Positions 55,592 through 64,000 of a stretch of 64,000 bases of DNA are shown piece by piece. Below the pieces are notes generated by a model that did no database searches, was not told the origin of the DNA, and saw only the letters and a list, made by a program, of their open reading frames with translations. The stretch covers positions 620,001-684,000 of the forward strand of contig OY969623.1 of NCBI GenBank assembly GCA_963701675.1, given 5' to 3'. Source of the DNA: G963701675 sp963701675 (lineage in GTDB: Bacteria > Planctomycetota > Planctomycetia > Gemmatales > Gemmataceae). A program made the translations under genes and the position numbers. Every line of letters begins with the position of its first letter. Within the stretch, counting starts at the first letter, position 1.

Positions 55592-56722
55592 CTACCAGGT
55601 CCTGTCATTGAGCAGAGCCGAGAGTGTGCCTCCACCTGCGGCAACCACGTCGAGCCAGCCGTCGCCATCGAAGTCGCCGAGGGCGAAGACCGTCGGATTC
55701 ACACCCGTCGCGAAGTCCTGAGCCGGCTTATATGTGCCGTTACCATTTCCCAGCAGTATTCGGACCAAGCCATGACTCGGGTTCACCGACACAAGATCCG
55801 GGCGCCGGTCGCGGTTGATGTCCGCTACCACAGGAGTGCCCGCCATGGCGACGCTCTGCGTTTGTGTAAAGTTGCCGTTGCCCAGGCCGAGGTACACGGT
55901 CGACGTGGTGCCGCTGGCGTCCTTCCGGATCACATCTGCCTTCCGGTCGCTATTCAGATTGCCGACAGTAATCGTCACGTTGACGAACTGATTGACGTCC
56001 GGTCCGATCGTCAAGGTGCCATCTCCGTTGCCCAACAGTAACCGTGACGGGTATGCGTCATTCGAACTACTGCTGGCGACGGTCATCACGTCCTGTCGGC
56101 CGTCGCCGTCGAAGTCCCCGGCAAGCACCGAGGAGGGCGGGTCTTGCTTGCCCGACGAACCCTTGTTGTAACCGATGGTGAGGGTGAAGCTCGTGGTGAG
56201 TGACCCATCGGTTTGGGCGAGCAAGGTGGAAAGTTTGACATAGTATCCCGATCCCGGGCTGCCTCCAGCCCATGTAGCAACGACGTCGCGGCGGCCGTCG
56301 CTGTTCATGTCGGCGCTCTCGAATGTCATGAGCCACTGGAAGCTTTTATGGACCGGCCGCTTGAGAGTCCCGTCACCGTTGCCGCGAAGGACTTCGAGCC
56401 CGGAACCCTTCGTTAGCACGTCAAGCTTGCCATCACCGTCGAAATCGGCGATTGCCGGAGCGCCCGTGATACTTAGGACAGATTGGGAAGGACCCGAGGG
56501 CTTAAACGTACCGTCACCGTTTCCCAACCGAATGCTCACGTTGTCGGCGACATAGTCGGAGACGACAAGATCCGCTCGGCCATCACCGTTGAAGTCGCCC
56601 ACGCCGCTGAATTCGCCGGGCGAAAGGACGGGCGGAAGGAAACTGGGAACGGTGCGAACTTCCAGGGGTTCACAGTTCAGGCGGACAACCGGTCGTTGAC
56701 GCTTAAGCAATCGCAATAACAT
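55592..56722 (-). CDS. FG-GAP/VCBS-repeat protein, LEVRT motif
   Basis: 376 residues. N-terminal NCEPLEVRTVPSFLPP is the sorting-type motif. Seven FG-GAP-type repeats follow (GDFNGDGRADLVVSDY, ADFDGDGKLDVLTKG, GDFDGDGRQDVMTVA, GNLNSDRKADVIRKD, ADINRDRRPDLVSVN, GDFDGDGWLDVVAAG), the layout of an integrin-like propeller with calcium-binding loops. The gene directly downstream of it (56.8-58.0 kb) is a paralog. No leader element is seen here (only 66 bases separate it from that neighbour). Probably surface-exposed. Confidence 0.8.
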   Translation of the reverse strand: MLLRLLKRQRPVVRLNCEPLEVRTVPSFLPPVLSPGEFSGVGDFNGDGRADLVVSDYVADNVSIRLGNGDGTFKPSGPSQSVLSITGAPAIADFDGDGKLDVLTKGSGLEVLRGNGDGTLKRPVHKSFQWLMTFESADMNSDGRRDVVATWAGGSPGSGYYVKLSTLLAQTDGSLTTSFTLTIGYNKGSSGKQDPPSSVLAGDFDGDGRQDVMTVASSSSNDAYPSRLLLGNGDGTLTIGPDVNQFVNVTITVGNLNSDRKADVIRKDASGTTSTVYLGLGNGNFTQTQSVAMAGTPVVADINRDRRPDLVSVNPSHGLVRILLGNGNGTYKPAQDFATGVNPTVFALGDFDGDGWLDVVAAGGGTLSALLNDRTW

Positions 56723-56788
56723 CGTAATTGGCTCCTTCTTGGTTCATGATGAATAGGAGTTCTAGTTTCACTCGTTATCTCTCGATGT

Positions 56789-57972
56789 CTACCAACTTCT
56801 GTCGTTGAGCAGCACCGAAAGAGTCCCACCACTGGCGGCAATCACGTCGAGCCAGCCGTCGCCGTCGAAATCGCCCACGGCGATGGCCGTCGGCATCAAG
56901 CCGGCCGCGAAATCCTGAGCCGCCTTGAACTTGCCGTCGCCGTTGCCCAGGAGCACACGGACCTTGCCGTCGGCCGGGTTCACTGCCACGAGGTCAGGCT
57001 TACGATCGCGGTTTATGTCCGCGATTACGGGGACGGCGGCAATCGCCACATTTTGAGTTTTCGTGAAGTCACCGTTCCCCTCGCCGAGGAATACAGCGAA
57101 GGTGGAACCTCCAATGTTCTTCCGAATCACGTCGGCCTTCCGGTCCCGGTTTACGTCGCCAGTAGTGACCGTGACTCCGACGAACTGATTGACGTTTGGT
57201 CCGGACGTGACAGTGCCGTCTCCGTTTCCCCAAAACAACTTCGATGGGTAGGCGTCGTTCGAGCTGTTGGCGGCGACGGTCATTAGGTCGCGACGACCGT
57301 CGCCGTCGAAATCCGCGAGATGCACCGACCAAGGCGGGAGCTGCTTGGTCGTCTGGCCGTGATCGGTATGAGAGAATCCGACATAAAGCGATTGGGTCAC
57401 GATAAACGATCCGTCCGTTTGGGACGGCAGAATCGAAAGCCAATAATCATAGTGCGCGTATATGGGTGAGAACTTAAACCAACGGACAACGGCGTCGGAC
57501 CGGCCATCATTGTTCATATCGGCGACCAGGATCGTGGTTATGATGCCACTTAAGCCTGTAACGACGGGCGCCTGAAGGGTGCCGTCACCGTTGCCCCGAA
57601 GCACGTTGAGCTGGTAACTCCTCGTTAGCACATCGAACTTGCCGTCGCCGTCGAAGTCTGCAACGGCCGCTCCGCTCGGGTATTGGACGGACTGCGCGGC
57701 CCGGCGGGCTGGAATGTGCCGTCGCCGTTGCCCAAACGGACGCTTACGGTGTGGGCGTTATAGTCGGTGACAGCCAGGTCAGCTTGGCCGTCGCCGTTGA
57801 AGTCACCGACGCCACCGAATTCGCCGTGCGAAGTGACCGGCGGCAGGAAGCTCGGGACGGTGCGATCCTCCAGCGACTCGCAGCGCAACCGGCTGGTGGC
57901 TCGCTGTCGTTCGGCCATGCCGCGCAGGAAAGCGCGACGTATCGAACTACGCCAAAATTCGATTAATAACAT
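56789..57972 (-). pseudogene. FG-GAP/VCBS-repeat protein, tandem paralog, frameshifted
   Basis: About 394 residues if joined, from ATG 57972. N-terminal motif LRCESLEDRTVPSFLPP. Same repeat set as its neighbour (GDFNGDGQADLAVTDY, ADFDGDGKFDVLTRS, GDFDGDGWLDVIAAS). The first frame ends after FQPAGPRSPS and the second starts at QSVQYPSGAAVADFDGDGKF, so one base is missing near 57698. The N-terminal ~90 residues and the rest belong to one gene. Carries leader element C. A recent tandem duplicate of the 55.6-56.7 kb gene. Confidence 0.8.
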
Positions 57973-57989
57973 GGTTAGGTTCCTTGTCA

Positions 57990-58048
57990 GGTCTGCGCCC
58001 TAATGGATTGGTCATCGCTCGGCGCGCAAACCGGACGCCGGAGCGATG
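57990..58048 (-). promoter_or_regulatory. Pseudoknot leader element, copy C
   Basis: Stem CATCGCT/AGCGATG and CGGCG/CGCCG with one bulge; 11-base loop TCCGGTTTGCG; box CGCAGACC (57990-57997) pairs with the loop's GGTTTGCG through seven Watson-Crick pairs and one G-U. It starts about 41 bases before ATG 57972. Confidence 0.6.
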
Positions 58049-58226
58049 CCGTGGTTGTTGGTAATCCGTTGTCAAGTGTCAGTTGTTCGCGGTAGCCAGT
58101 TCGCACTCGCCGCTGGCTACCAATCACCATCCAGACTTCATGCCCAGCAATTCTTCCGCTTCGGCGCGGAGACGCTGTAGATGTACATCCTTAGGGGCGT
58201 GCTTCTCCATCCATTGAATGGCCCGG

Positions 58227-61200
58227 TCACACGACGTGCGGGCGTCGTCCTTTTGGTCGAGTTGCCAGAGAGCCATGGCCAGGAAGAACCAGATATTGCT
58301 GGTGCCGCTCGCGCGGAGCTCGATCGCTTTCTCCAGAGCGGCAACGGCGGCTTTCCAGGCGCCGGCGCGGTATTCGGCGGCGCCCAGGGTTCTCCAAGAG
58401 TCGGAGTTCCGCGGCGCCAGATTGGCGCAATGCCGCGCTGAACTGGAGCGCCTTCGCAACATCGTGGGCCTGTAGGTCGGGCTGGCAGACGAGGCACCAC
58501 GCCAATGCGCCGCTGGCTTCCGGAAGGCCCGGCTTGAGGCGGAACGCTTCCTCGAACGCAGCGACGGCCTCGGCTGTCAGTCCCTTATTTCTTAGTTGAT
58601 TTCCCAGGTTTACGTGGGCCTCGGCATAATGCGGCTGAAGCCGGATGGCCTGCGTGTACGCGGAAATGGCCTGGTCGTGCAGACCGCTCTTCACCAGGAC
58701 GATGCCAAGGTTATAGTGTGCCAGGGCGAAATCCGGCTTAAGGCGGATCGCCTCGTTGTATTCGGCCATGGCCTCTTCCAGACGTCCCTTGGTGGCGTAG
58801 GCGTTGCCCAGCTGTACATGCCCTTGCACGGAATCCGGTCTGAGACGAAGGGCCTCTTTATACGCAAAGATGGCTTCATCCACCGCGCCTTTACCCTCCA
58901 TTATCAAGCCGAGGTTGTAATGAGCATCGGCATATGCTGGCTTGAGGCGAATTGCATCACGCAGTTCGGAGATGGCTTCGTCGACGAGTCCCTTCGTCGC
59001 GAGAGAGGCGCCGAGATTTTGGTGGGCCTCGGCGAAAGCCGGCTTAAGGCGGATCGCCTCCCTATATTCCGCGATGGCTTCGTCTGTACTTTTCTTCCCG
59101 CCTAGAGCAACGCCGAGATTGTAGCGGAGGTCGGCAGACTCCGGATTTAGCTCAACGCCCTGGCGAAGTACAGCGATCGCCTCGTCGGACTTGTCCTGGG
59201 AATTTAGGGCGTAGGCGAGAACTAACAGAGTAGTGACATTACGAGGCCGAAGGGCGGAGGCAGCCGTATAGAAACGGATTGCTCCGTCTCTGTTTTGAGG
59301 CTGCATGTGGTCCAAAGCCCAGGCGAGTTGGAAATTAATCATGAAATCGCCGGGATACTTTTGCTGAGCCTGCCGCAGCACAGTCACCGAGAGTTCGGGA
59401 TTTAGTGCCTCGCCCAGAAGAGACAACGTCTGCACGGGCAGGTTGCCGATCTTCGGTGAAACGGCGATCTCCGCCAGCGCCGTGGTGTTTCGCTGTTCCA
59501 AGGCGTCTCGGATGCGGTTGCGCCACTCGTCTGGATCACTCGCTCGGGCCACGGCAACCAGCCGTTTCCAACTCGTTGCTCCCGCACGTTGCACTCCGTC
59601 AGGTAGTTTGGCGCGCGTGTGAGCCCAGATGTCCAGCGCCATGGCCAACTCGAACCGAATCAGGCGGGCGCGGATGAGCTCGGCCGCATGCTCCGGCTCG
59701 AGGATCTCAACGTCAATTCCATAATCACGAAATGCCTCAGCGAATGATGCATCCGCCGAGGTGCCAATAAGATCGGCTTGCTGTGGACCGACATTTCCCG
59801 GTAGCCGAATCTCCTCTACGCGCACTGCCATACTTAAGTCCTTCCGCAGTTCCTGCACGCGCTCGCGGAACTCGTCTGTGCCGCCGTTCGCCAGGATGCC
59901 CTCCGCACGTTTGACCGCTTCCATAGCCTCCTGGTGCTTGGCTTGGTACAGCAATTGCTCGGCTTCCTGAACGGCCGAATCTACTTCCTTGTTCACCGCC
60001 ATCTGCCGTGTCGCCCGGTCGCGCAAGATCCAGCCGACACTTCCAGCCAGGATCATCCCGACGACGAAGGCTGCAGCAAGCGACGTTCGGACCACCGTGC
60101 GATGCCGCCGCGCCCATTTCCGCGCTCGCTGTAGCAGCGAGGGATTCTTGGCGTGAATCGGCCTATCTTCCAGATAACGCCGAAGGTCGTCTGCCAGTTC
60201 TTGGGCGCTGCCGTATCGCTCTTCCGGATTCTTAGCCATCGCCCTACGAGCAATCGTCTCCAACTCGCGTGAAACTCCAGGCCGAACGCGGCTGGGCAGA
60301 TCCGGGTCACGTTCCCTAAGCTGCACCATCATGTCCAGCGGCGAGGCGGCGATGAAAGGTGGTCGGCCGGTGAGCAGAACGTAGAGAATTGCGCCGAGGC
60401 CGTAGACATCGGTCGCGGTGGTAATTGCCTTCGTGCCCACGGCCTGTTCCGGGGACATGTAGCTAGGCGTACCGACGAGTTGGCCCGTGTCGGTCGTGAC
60501 GAGGCTTGTGTCGGCGAGGCGCTTTGCGAGACCGAAATCGGTAACAAACGGCGTACATTCGTCTAGCCGCTCATCTCGGATGAGCGAGGACTCCACAGCA
60601 GTCCACGATTCCGCGCCGTTCCGAGAACGGCGGCTAAACGACAGGAGGATGTTGCCGGGTTTCAAATCGCGATGGAGGACGCCACGTTGATGGGCATGGT
60701 GGACCGCGCGGGCAATGGTTTCGAGGAGATGAGCGGCGGCGCGCGGTTGGTCCGTAAATGGGGAAACATATTCTGAAAGGCTGCCGCCTTCGATTAGTTT
60801 CATGCAAAAGTACGGCACCGACGGACGGATTACATCCGGGCGCCATTCGTTTACTTCGTATATCGGAACGATGTTGGGATGATCGAGGCGAGCCACTGTT
60901 TCCGCTTCAGCGCGGAAGCGGTGTATGTCAGTGGCATTCGCGAGGTGGCCGGCCTTGATCATCTTGAGTGCGACAAGCCGATTCAGACTGCGCTGGCGGG
61001 CCTTATAGACGATGCCCATTCCACCGCGACCGATTTCTTGCAGAAGTTCATAATCGCCGACGGTTTCTCCGAGTTCCGCTGCGGGCAATTCAACGCTCGC
61101 GCCATGTGGCGTCGCGCCAACGGTTGGAGTGTCGAGACGGGCGGCGTCGGCCACCTCCCGTAACGGTGCGGCGAGACTCTCGAACTCACCCTGTGCGTCG

Positions 61201-61379
61201 ATGAATTCAGCTAGTTCTTCGGCGACATCCGTGTAGCGTGACAGCCATTCCTGGCGATTAGGCAGCGGCCCTGCCTCCAACGCTTGTAGATAGGCCGTGC
61301 AAGCCTCGTCGAGGCGCTGCTCGTGTTCCAGGGTTCTCGTGGCATCGGTCGCCATTGAGCGAATCTCACTCAGTTTCAT
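58227..61379 (-). CDS. Serine/threonine kinase with membrane helix and TPR repeats
   Basis: 1,050 residues from ATG 61379. Kinase domain (~110-380): GRGGMGIVYKARQ, HRDLKPGNILLSF, DFGLAKRLAD, GTPSYMSPEQAVG, RYGSAQELADDLRRYL. Then a membrane helix (VVRTSLAAAFVVGMILAGSVGWIL) and a long TPR array (about 12 repeats, AIxxYREAIRLKPAFAEAHQNLG). The open frame ends in a basic tail (RRRIPRRRLESRRC) that does not fit; in another frame the TPR array continues to 58124 (SARHCANLAPRNSDSW to the stop), so two bases are probably missing near 58447. Starts inside the sigma gene by 14 nt. Would phosphorylate targets such as the sigma factor. Confidence 0.85.
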   Translation of the reverse strand: MKLSEIRSMATDATRTLEHEQRLDEACTAYLQALEAGPLPNRQEWLSRYTDVAEELAEFIDAQGEFESLAAPLREVADAARLDTPTVGATPHGASVELPAAELGETVGDYELLQEIGRGGMGIVYKARQRSLNRLVALKMIKAGHLANATDIHRFRAEAETVARLDHPNIVPIYEVNEWRPDVIRPSVPYFCMKLIEGGSLSEYVSPFTDQPRAAAHLLETIARAVHHAHQRGVLHRDLKPGNILLSFSRRSRNGAESWTAVESSLIRDERLDECTPFVTDFGLAKRLADTSLVTTDTGQLVGTPSYMSPEQAVGTKAITTATDVYGLGAILYVLLTGRPPFIAASPLDMMVQLRERDPDLPSRVRPGVSRELETIARRAMAKNPEERYGSAQELADDLRRYLEDRPIHAKNPSLLQRARKWARRHRTVVRTSLAAAFVVGMILAGSVGWILRDRATRQMAVNKEVDSAVQEAEQLLYQAKHQEAMEAVKRAEGILANGGTDEFRERVQELRKDLSMAVRVEEIRLPGNVGPQQADLIGTSADASFAEAFRDYGIDVEILEPEHAAELIRARLIRFELAMALDIWAHTRAKLPDGVQRAGATSWKRLVAVARASDPDEWRNRIRDALEQRNTTALAEIAVSPKIGNLPVQTLSLLGEALNPELSVTVLRQAQQKYPGDFMINFQLAWALDHMQPQNRDGAIRFYTAASALRPRNVTTLLVLAYALNSQDKSDEAIAVLRQGVELNPESADLRYNLGVALGGKKSTDEAIAEYREAIRLKPAFAEAHQNLGASLATKGLVDEAISELRDAIRLKPAYADAHYNLGLIMEGKGAVDEAIFAYKEALRLRPDSVQGHVQLGNAYATKGRLEEAMAEYNEAIRLKPDFALAHYNLGIVLVKSGLHDQAISAYTQAIRLQPHYAEAHVNLGNQLRNKGLTAEAVAAFEEAFRLKPGLPEASGALAWCLVCQPDLQAHDVAKALQFSAALRQSGAAELRLLENPGRRRIPRRRLESRRCRSGESDRAPRERHQQYLVLPGHGSLATRPKGRRPHVV

Positions 61380-61932
61380 GTAACCTATCGCGCAACGTCT
61401 TCAAGCCGCGGCGGAGAAGACCGCCCACGGCCGTGTTCGATTTACACATCTCTTGGCTAATCCGCTCGACCGAATAGCCACGAAGGTGTTTCAATTCCAC
61501 GGCCCTACGTTGGTCTTCGGGCAATGCCGCCAGTGCGTTCGACAATTTGAGTAGCTGTTCGTCACGAATCATGCGCTGGCTCGGTGTGGAATCGTCGGCC
61601 TTTAAAATCGCTTCGAGCCGGGCAGAGGATTCTTCCAGGGCGGCGTGGAGCGAGCGCTCCCGGCGGACATTTCGTTCAACGCCGCCGTATTTTCGGGCAA
61701 CATCGAAAAGGGTGGTTGCCAAAATCGAGCGTAGCCAGGCGGCCCGCTCGGCCTCGCTTTGGCCGCGAAGCTGATCCAGGTTCTTGTGCGCTTTCATCAG
61801 CGTATCCTGCACGATGTCTGAAGCATCCAATTTCCCGCGCGTAAGCGGGTCGAGTTGAAGTCGGGCCAAGAGCAACAAATAGTCGCGGTACCGCTCAAGC
61901 GGTTCGCCGAGGGGGTCGGCGGTAGTCGCCAT
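61366..61932 (-). CDS. ECF-subfamily RNA polymerase sigma factor
   Basis: 188 residues. Sigma-2 region near residues 30-100 (LDASDIVQDTLMKAHKNL; RAAWLRSILATTLFDVARKYGG) and sigma-4 near 125-180 (ALPEDQRRAVELKHLRGYSVERISQEMCKS, then GGLLRRGLKTLRDRL). Its last 14 bases overlap the start of the kinase, exactly as in the pair at the left end. This spacing implies coupled translation. It likely works under control of the kinase, perhaps responding to an envelope signal. The promoter target is not visible. Confidence 0.9.
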   Translation of the reverse strand: MATTADPLGEPLERYRDYLLLLARLQLDPLTRGKLDASDIVQDTLMKAHKNLDQLRGQSEAERAAWLRSILATTLFDVARKYGGVERNVRRERSLHAALEESSARLEAILKADDSTPSQRMIRDEQLLKLSNALAALPEDQRRAVELKHLRGYSVERISQEMCKSNTAVGGLLRRGLKTLRDRLHETE

Positions 61933-62121
61933 AACATCCCTCTACGGTTAAGGACGGAAGCTCATGACAATTCGGTGCGCGCGGCGACGATTTTTTTCGC
62001 TCCCGGCCGGCATTATCCCACACCGGACCCGGAGTGCAAGCTTGCAACCTCTTGCCTTGTTTGGTTCTGCGTCCGCCACACATTTCCTGCTGCGGAAGGG
62101 ACTTCATGTTGAAGGCCCGCG

Positions 62122-64000
62122 TCAATCAGGCGACTCTACCGTCACCGCCATGACGACTGGAGCCGTTTCGTCGGCGCCTTTGACGAACTCAATCTCCTTG
62201 ATTGGCGCGGTCTGGCTGGGCTGCACGCGGAGGTAGCGGACCTGCTGGCCACGCAACGCGAACGCAAACTTCGACCCCGGCACGTCCACCCGACGGATGT
62301 AGTCGGCGAAGTGCTCGCCGTTTTTGAGTGGATGGTCTTCCGTCTGTCCGTCCTCGTAGTGCAAGCGGACGGTCATCGACACCGATCCCTTACGGCCGCC
62401 CGGAAACCCCCAACCGCTGATGCCGCTGAGCAAGTGGATTGCTTTGGCCGGGGCGTTGCAGGCCAGGCGAACCGACTTCGGCATCTTTGGCGGGTTTGTC
62501 CCGTTCGGTCCATGCAAGAGGATGACGTTCGGCACACGGTCCCCCTGCGGGTCGACCAAATGAAACGGGACGCCCTCAAACGTCTTGGAAGACCAGTTGT
62601 CGAAGATTAGGCGCTCGGCGGTTGCGTCCGGGCTGTGGAACATTCCGCGGGTGCTAACGACCGTGGCAGTCTTACCCAACGGCAACGGCAGGTACTTGCC
62701 GCGCTGCGTTAGAAACTCCAGCAGGTTTACCAACTCCTCCGGCTTCATCTGTTTTTCGAAACCTTCGGGCATCAGCGACTTGCCGGATGCCTGCAGTTCC
62801 TCGATCTCGTCACGCTCGACAATGTGCTTCTTCGCCTCGGCATCGATCAGCTCGATCGCCGTCTTGCTCTCCGAGGCCAACATCCCCGTCAGCACCCGGC
62901 CTACCTTGGTGGCAACGGTGTACTGGCGGTAGTTGCCTTCGACGCTGCGGCTGGGATCGAGAATTTCGATAAGCAGGTGAGCCTTGGTGTGTACGGCCAC
63001 GCCGGTCAGGTCAGGGCCGACCATCGCACCCTCGCCGTTGTGCGTGTGGCACTTGGCGCATTGGGTCTTGAATACGAGCTTGCCCGCGGCGGCATCGCCG
63101 GTGCGCCCGATGTGCGGCGTCATCTCGTCCACGACCTTCTGTCTATCGGCGTCGGGGAGCCCGCCGCCTCGCGCCAAGAGTTTCTTCGCGCGCTCGGCGA
63201 TCCTCCTGTCGGGGCGCGAGGCCAGGCCTTGCTTCTGGTCGAGGGTAAGTTCCGCCAGTTGAATGGCGCCCTTGTCGAGTGCATCGAGCAGCGCTCCGGT
63301 CCAATGCGCCCGGCCTAACAGTATGCGCAGCGCTGCCGGGCGGACTGAGGGCGTGAGCGTCGCCATCCGCTCAGCCACGAGAACACCGACCTCCGATGCC
63401 TCGCTGTGGGCGACGGCCGCCAGAAGCCCCTGGGCCATCGCCGGTGCGGTGCGCGGCGTCAGCAGATCTAATAACTGCTTGACCGCTTCAGCGTCGTCCT
63501 TTCGGAAGTCGATGAGCTGCGCCGCAGCGGCCGCGCGGGCGGCGTCGCTTTCCTTCTCGTCGCGGACCTGGACCAGAAACGCGGCGGCGATGTCTGCGGC
63601 ATGCTTCTCCAGCGACTTGCTGCCCCAGCGTGTGGCTAGCGTTACTAGGTGGCCGCGCCTCGCTGGGGGCAGTTTCGGCAACAACCCGACTAGGGCTTTT
63701 TCCGTTCGTTCATCGAGTACGGGCGGTTTGCCCTTCGGCCAGCCTCGCGACAGGCCTGAAAGAACAGCTGCCCCCACTTGGGCGTTCGCTTCCACCATCG
63801 ATTCGAGCAGGGCGCCTACGGTTGCAGCCGGGGCGCCGCGCGCGTGGTGTTCAGCCACACGTTCGACGAGTGCAGTCAGTGTGCCAGGCGTCTGTTTCCA
63901 TTGTCGCGCGGCGACCACACGCAGGAAGGCGCCGTCATGCGTGGCAGCGGCGCTCATGGCTGCGTCGCTCAGCCAGCGGTCTTGCAGAAGCGTGGCGTCG
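62122..64000 (-). CDS. PVC-type cytochrome c and HEAT-repeat protein, 5' end cut off by the window
   Basis: At least 626 residues; in-frame sequence (DATLLQDRWLSDAA) continues upstream to the window edge, so the true start lies beyond 64000. HEAT-like helical repeats occupy the N-terminal visible ~250 residues. A c-type heme motif CAKCHTHNGEGAMVGPDLTG follows, with LIEILDPSRSVEGNYRQYTVATK and ELVNLLEFLTQRGKYLP, all typical of PVC heme-binding CxxCH proteins. The C-terminal ~200 residues form a galactose-binding-like or NPCBM-type domain. Such proteins usually begin with a sorbosone-dehydrogenase-like propeller (not visible here). Periplasmic redox role. Confidence 0.85.
   Translation of the reverse strand, partial: DATLLQDRWLSDAAMSAAATHDGAFLRVVAARQWKQTPGTLTALVERVAEHHARGAPAATVGALLESMVEANAQVGAAVLSGLSRGWPKGKPPVLDERTEKALVGLLPKLPPARRGHLVTLATRWGSKSLEKHAADIAAAFLVQVRDEKESDAARAAAAAQLIDFRKDDAEAVKQLLDLLTPRTAPAMAQGLLAAVAHSEASEVGVLVAERMATLTPSVRPAALRILLGRAHWTGALLDALDKGAIQLAELTLDQKQGLASRPDRRIAERAKKLLARGGGLPDADRQKVVDEMTPHIGRTGDAAAGKLVFKTQCAKCHTHNGEGAMVGPDLTGVAVHTKAHLLIEILDPSRSVEGNYRQYTVATKVGRVLTGMLASESKTAIELIDAEAKKHIVERDEIEELQASGKSLMPEGFEKQMKPEELVNLLEFLTQRGKYLPLPLGKTATVVSTRGMFHSPDATAERLIFDNWSSKTFEGVPFHLVDPQGDRVPNVILLHGPNGTNPPKMPKSVRLACNAPAKAIHLLSGISGWGFPGGRKGSVSMTVRLHYEDGQTEDHPLKNGEHFADYIRRVDVPGSKFAFALRGQQVRYLRVQPSQTAPIKEIEFVKGADETAPVVMAVTVESPD

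Noticed and set aside
1..64000. CRISPR array or cas genes
   Set aside because: No regularly spaced short repeats and no Cas motifs were seen.
1..64000. Prophage or integrative element
   Set aside because: Apart from one insertion sequence, no integrase, capsid, terminase or attachment-site pair was found, and the tRNA has no repeat of its 3' end nearby.

Overview
The window looks like a planctomycete chromosome, most likely Gemmatales (Gemmataceae-like). The signs are ECF sigma factor/serine-threonine kinase pairs, a BBP7-type beta-barrel protein, a DUF1501 gene beside a cytochrome/DUF1549/DUF1553 giant, PVC-type c-type cytochromes, a WD40 plus caspase locus, SUMF1-tailed kinases, and many secreted FG-GAP, SdrD-type, delta-60 or NHL-like proteins with an N-terminal LExR sorting-type motif. 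No database was searched; every family name comes from motifs read in the translations.

Layout. 0-2 kb: ECF sigma factor overlapping a kinase. 2-10 kb: HEAT-repeat secreted protein, BBP7 barrel, SdrD-like protein, FG-GAP protein. 10-17 kb: a PMT/ArnT-like membrane protein, divergent from a five-gene operon (UbiC-like chorismate lyase, halogenase-like flavoprotein, MFS transporter, glycosyltransferase, 4HBT thioesterase) that could make and export an aromatic product. 17-20 kb: ankyrin protein and a complete IS1202/ISNCY-like insertion with intact target duplication. 20-30 kb: tightly packed run ABC ATPase, FtsX-type permease, two DMT proteins, LutB, LutC, UvrC, SurE. 30-41 kb: DUF1501 and a 1.7-kaa cytochrome/WD40/DUF1549/DUF1553 protein, an outer-membrane barrel, and an O-antigen-ligase/TPR protein. 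41-50 kb: a cytochrome-type protein interrupted by a stop codon, a secreted protein, a WD40-caspase gene split by an indel, a divergent kinase-SUMF1, QueC and a coiled-coil protein. 50-58 kb: a cluster of surface repeat proteins with tRNA-Gln in the middle. 58-62 kb: a second kinase/ECF pair on the minus strand. 62-64 kb: a PVC-type cytochrome/HEAT protein that runs off the right edge.

The most novel signal is a leader element on the minus strand upstream of three surface-protein genes (54.6, 55.5 and 58.0 kb). Each copy is a hairpin with a nearly invariant 11-nt loop. Eight loop bases are complementary to a CGCAGAYC box about 10-15 nt before the Shine-Dalgarno sequence, so each leader can form a pseudoknot, and stem sequences differ between copies while pairing is kept.

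About ten genes have a broken reading frame, mostly by a one- or two-base change in short G, C or CG runs. This either reflects an error-prone draft or metagenome assembly or unusual gene decay. Such genes are given as one joined locus where the two halves clearly belong together.
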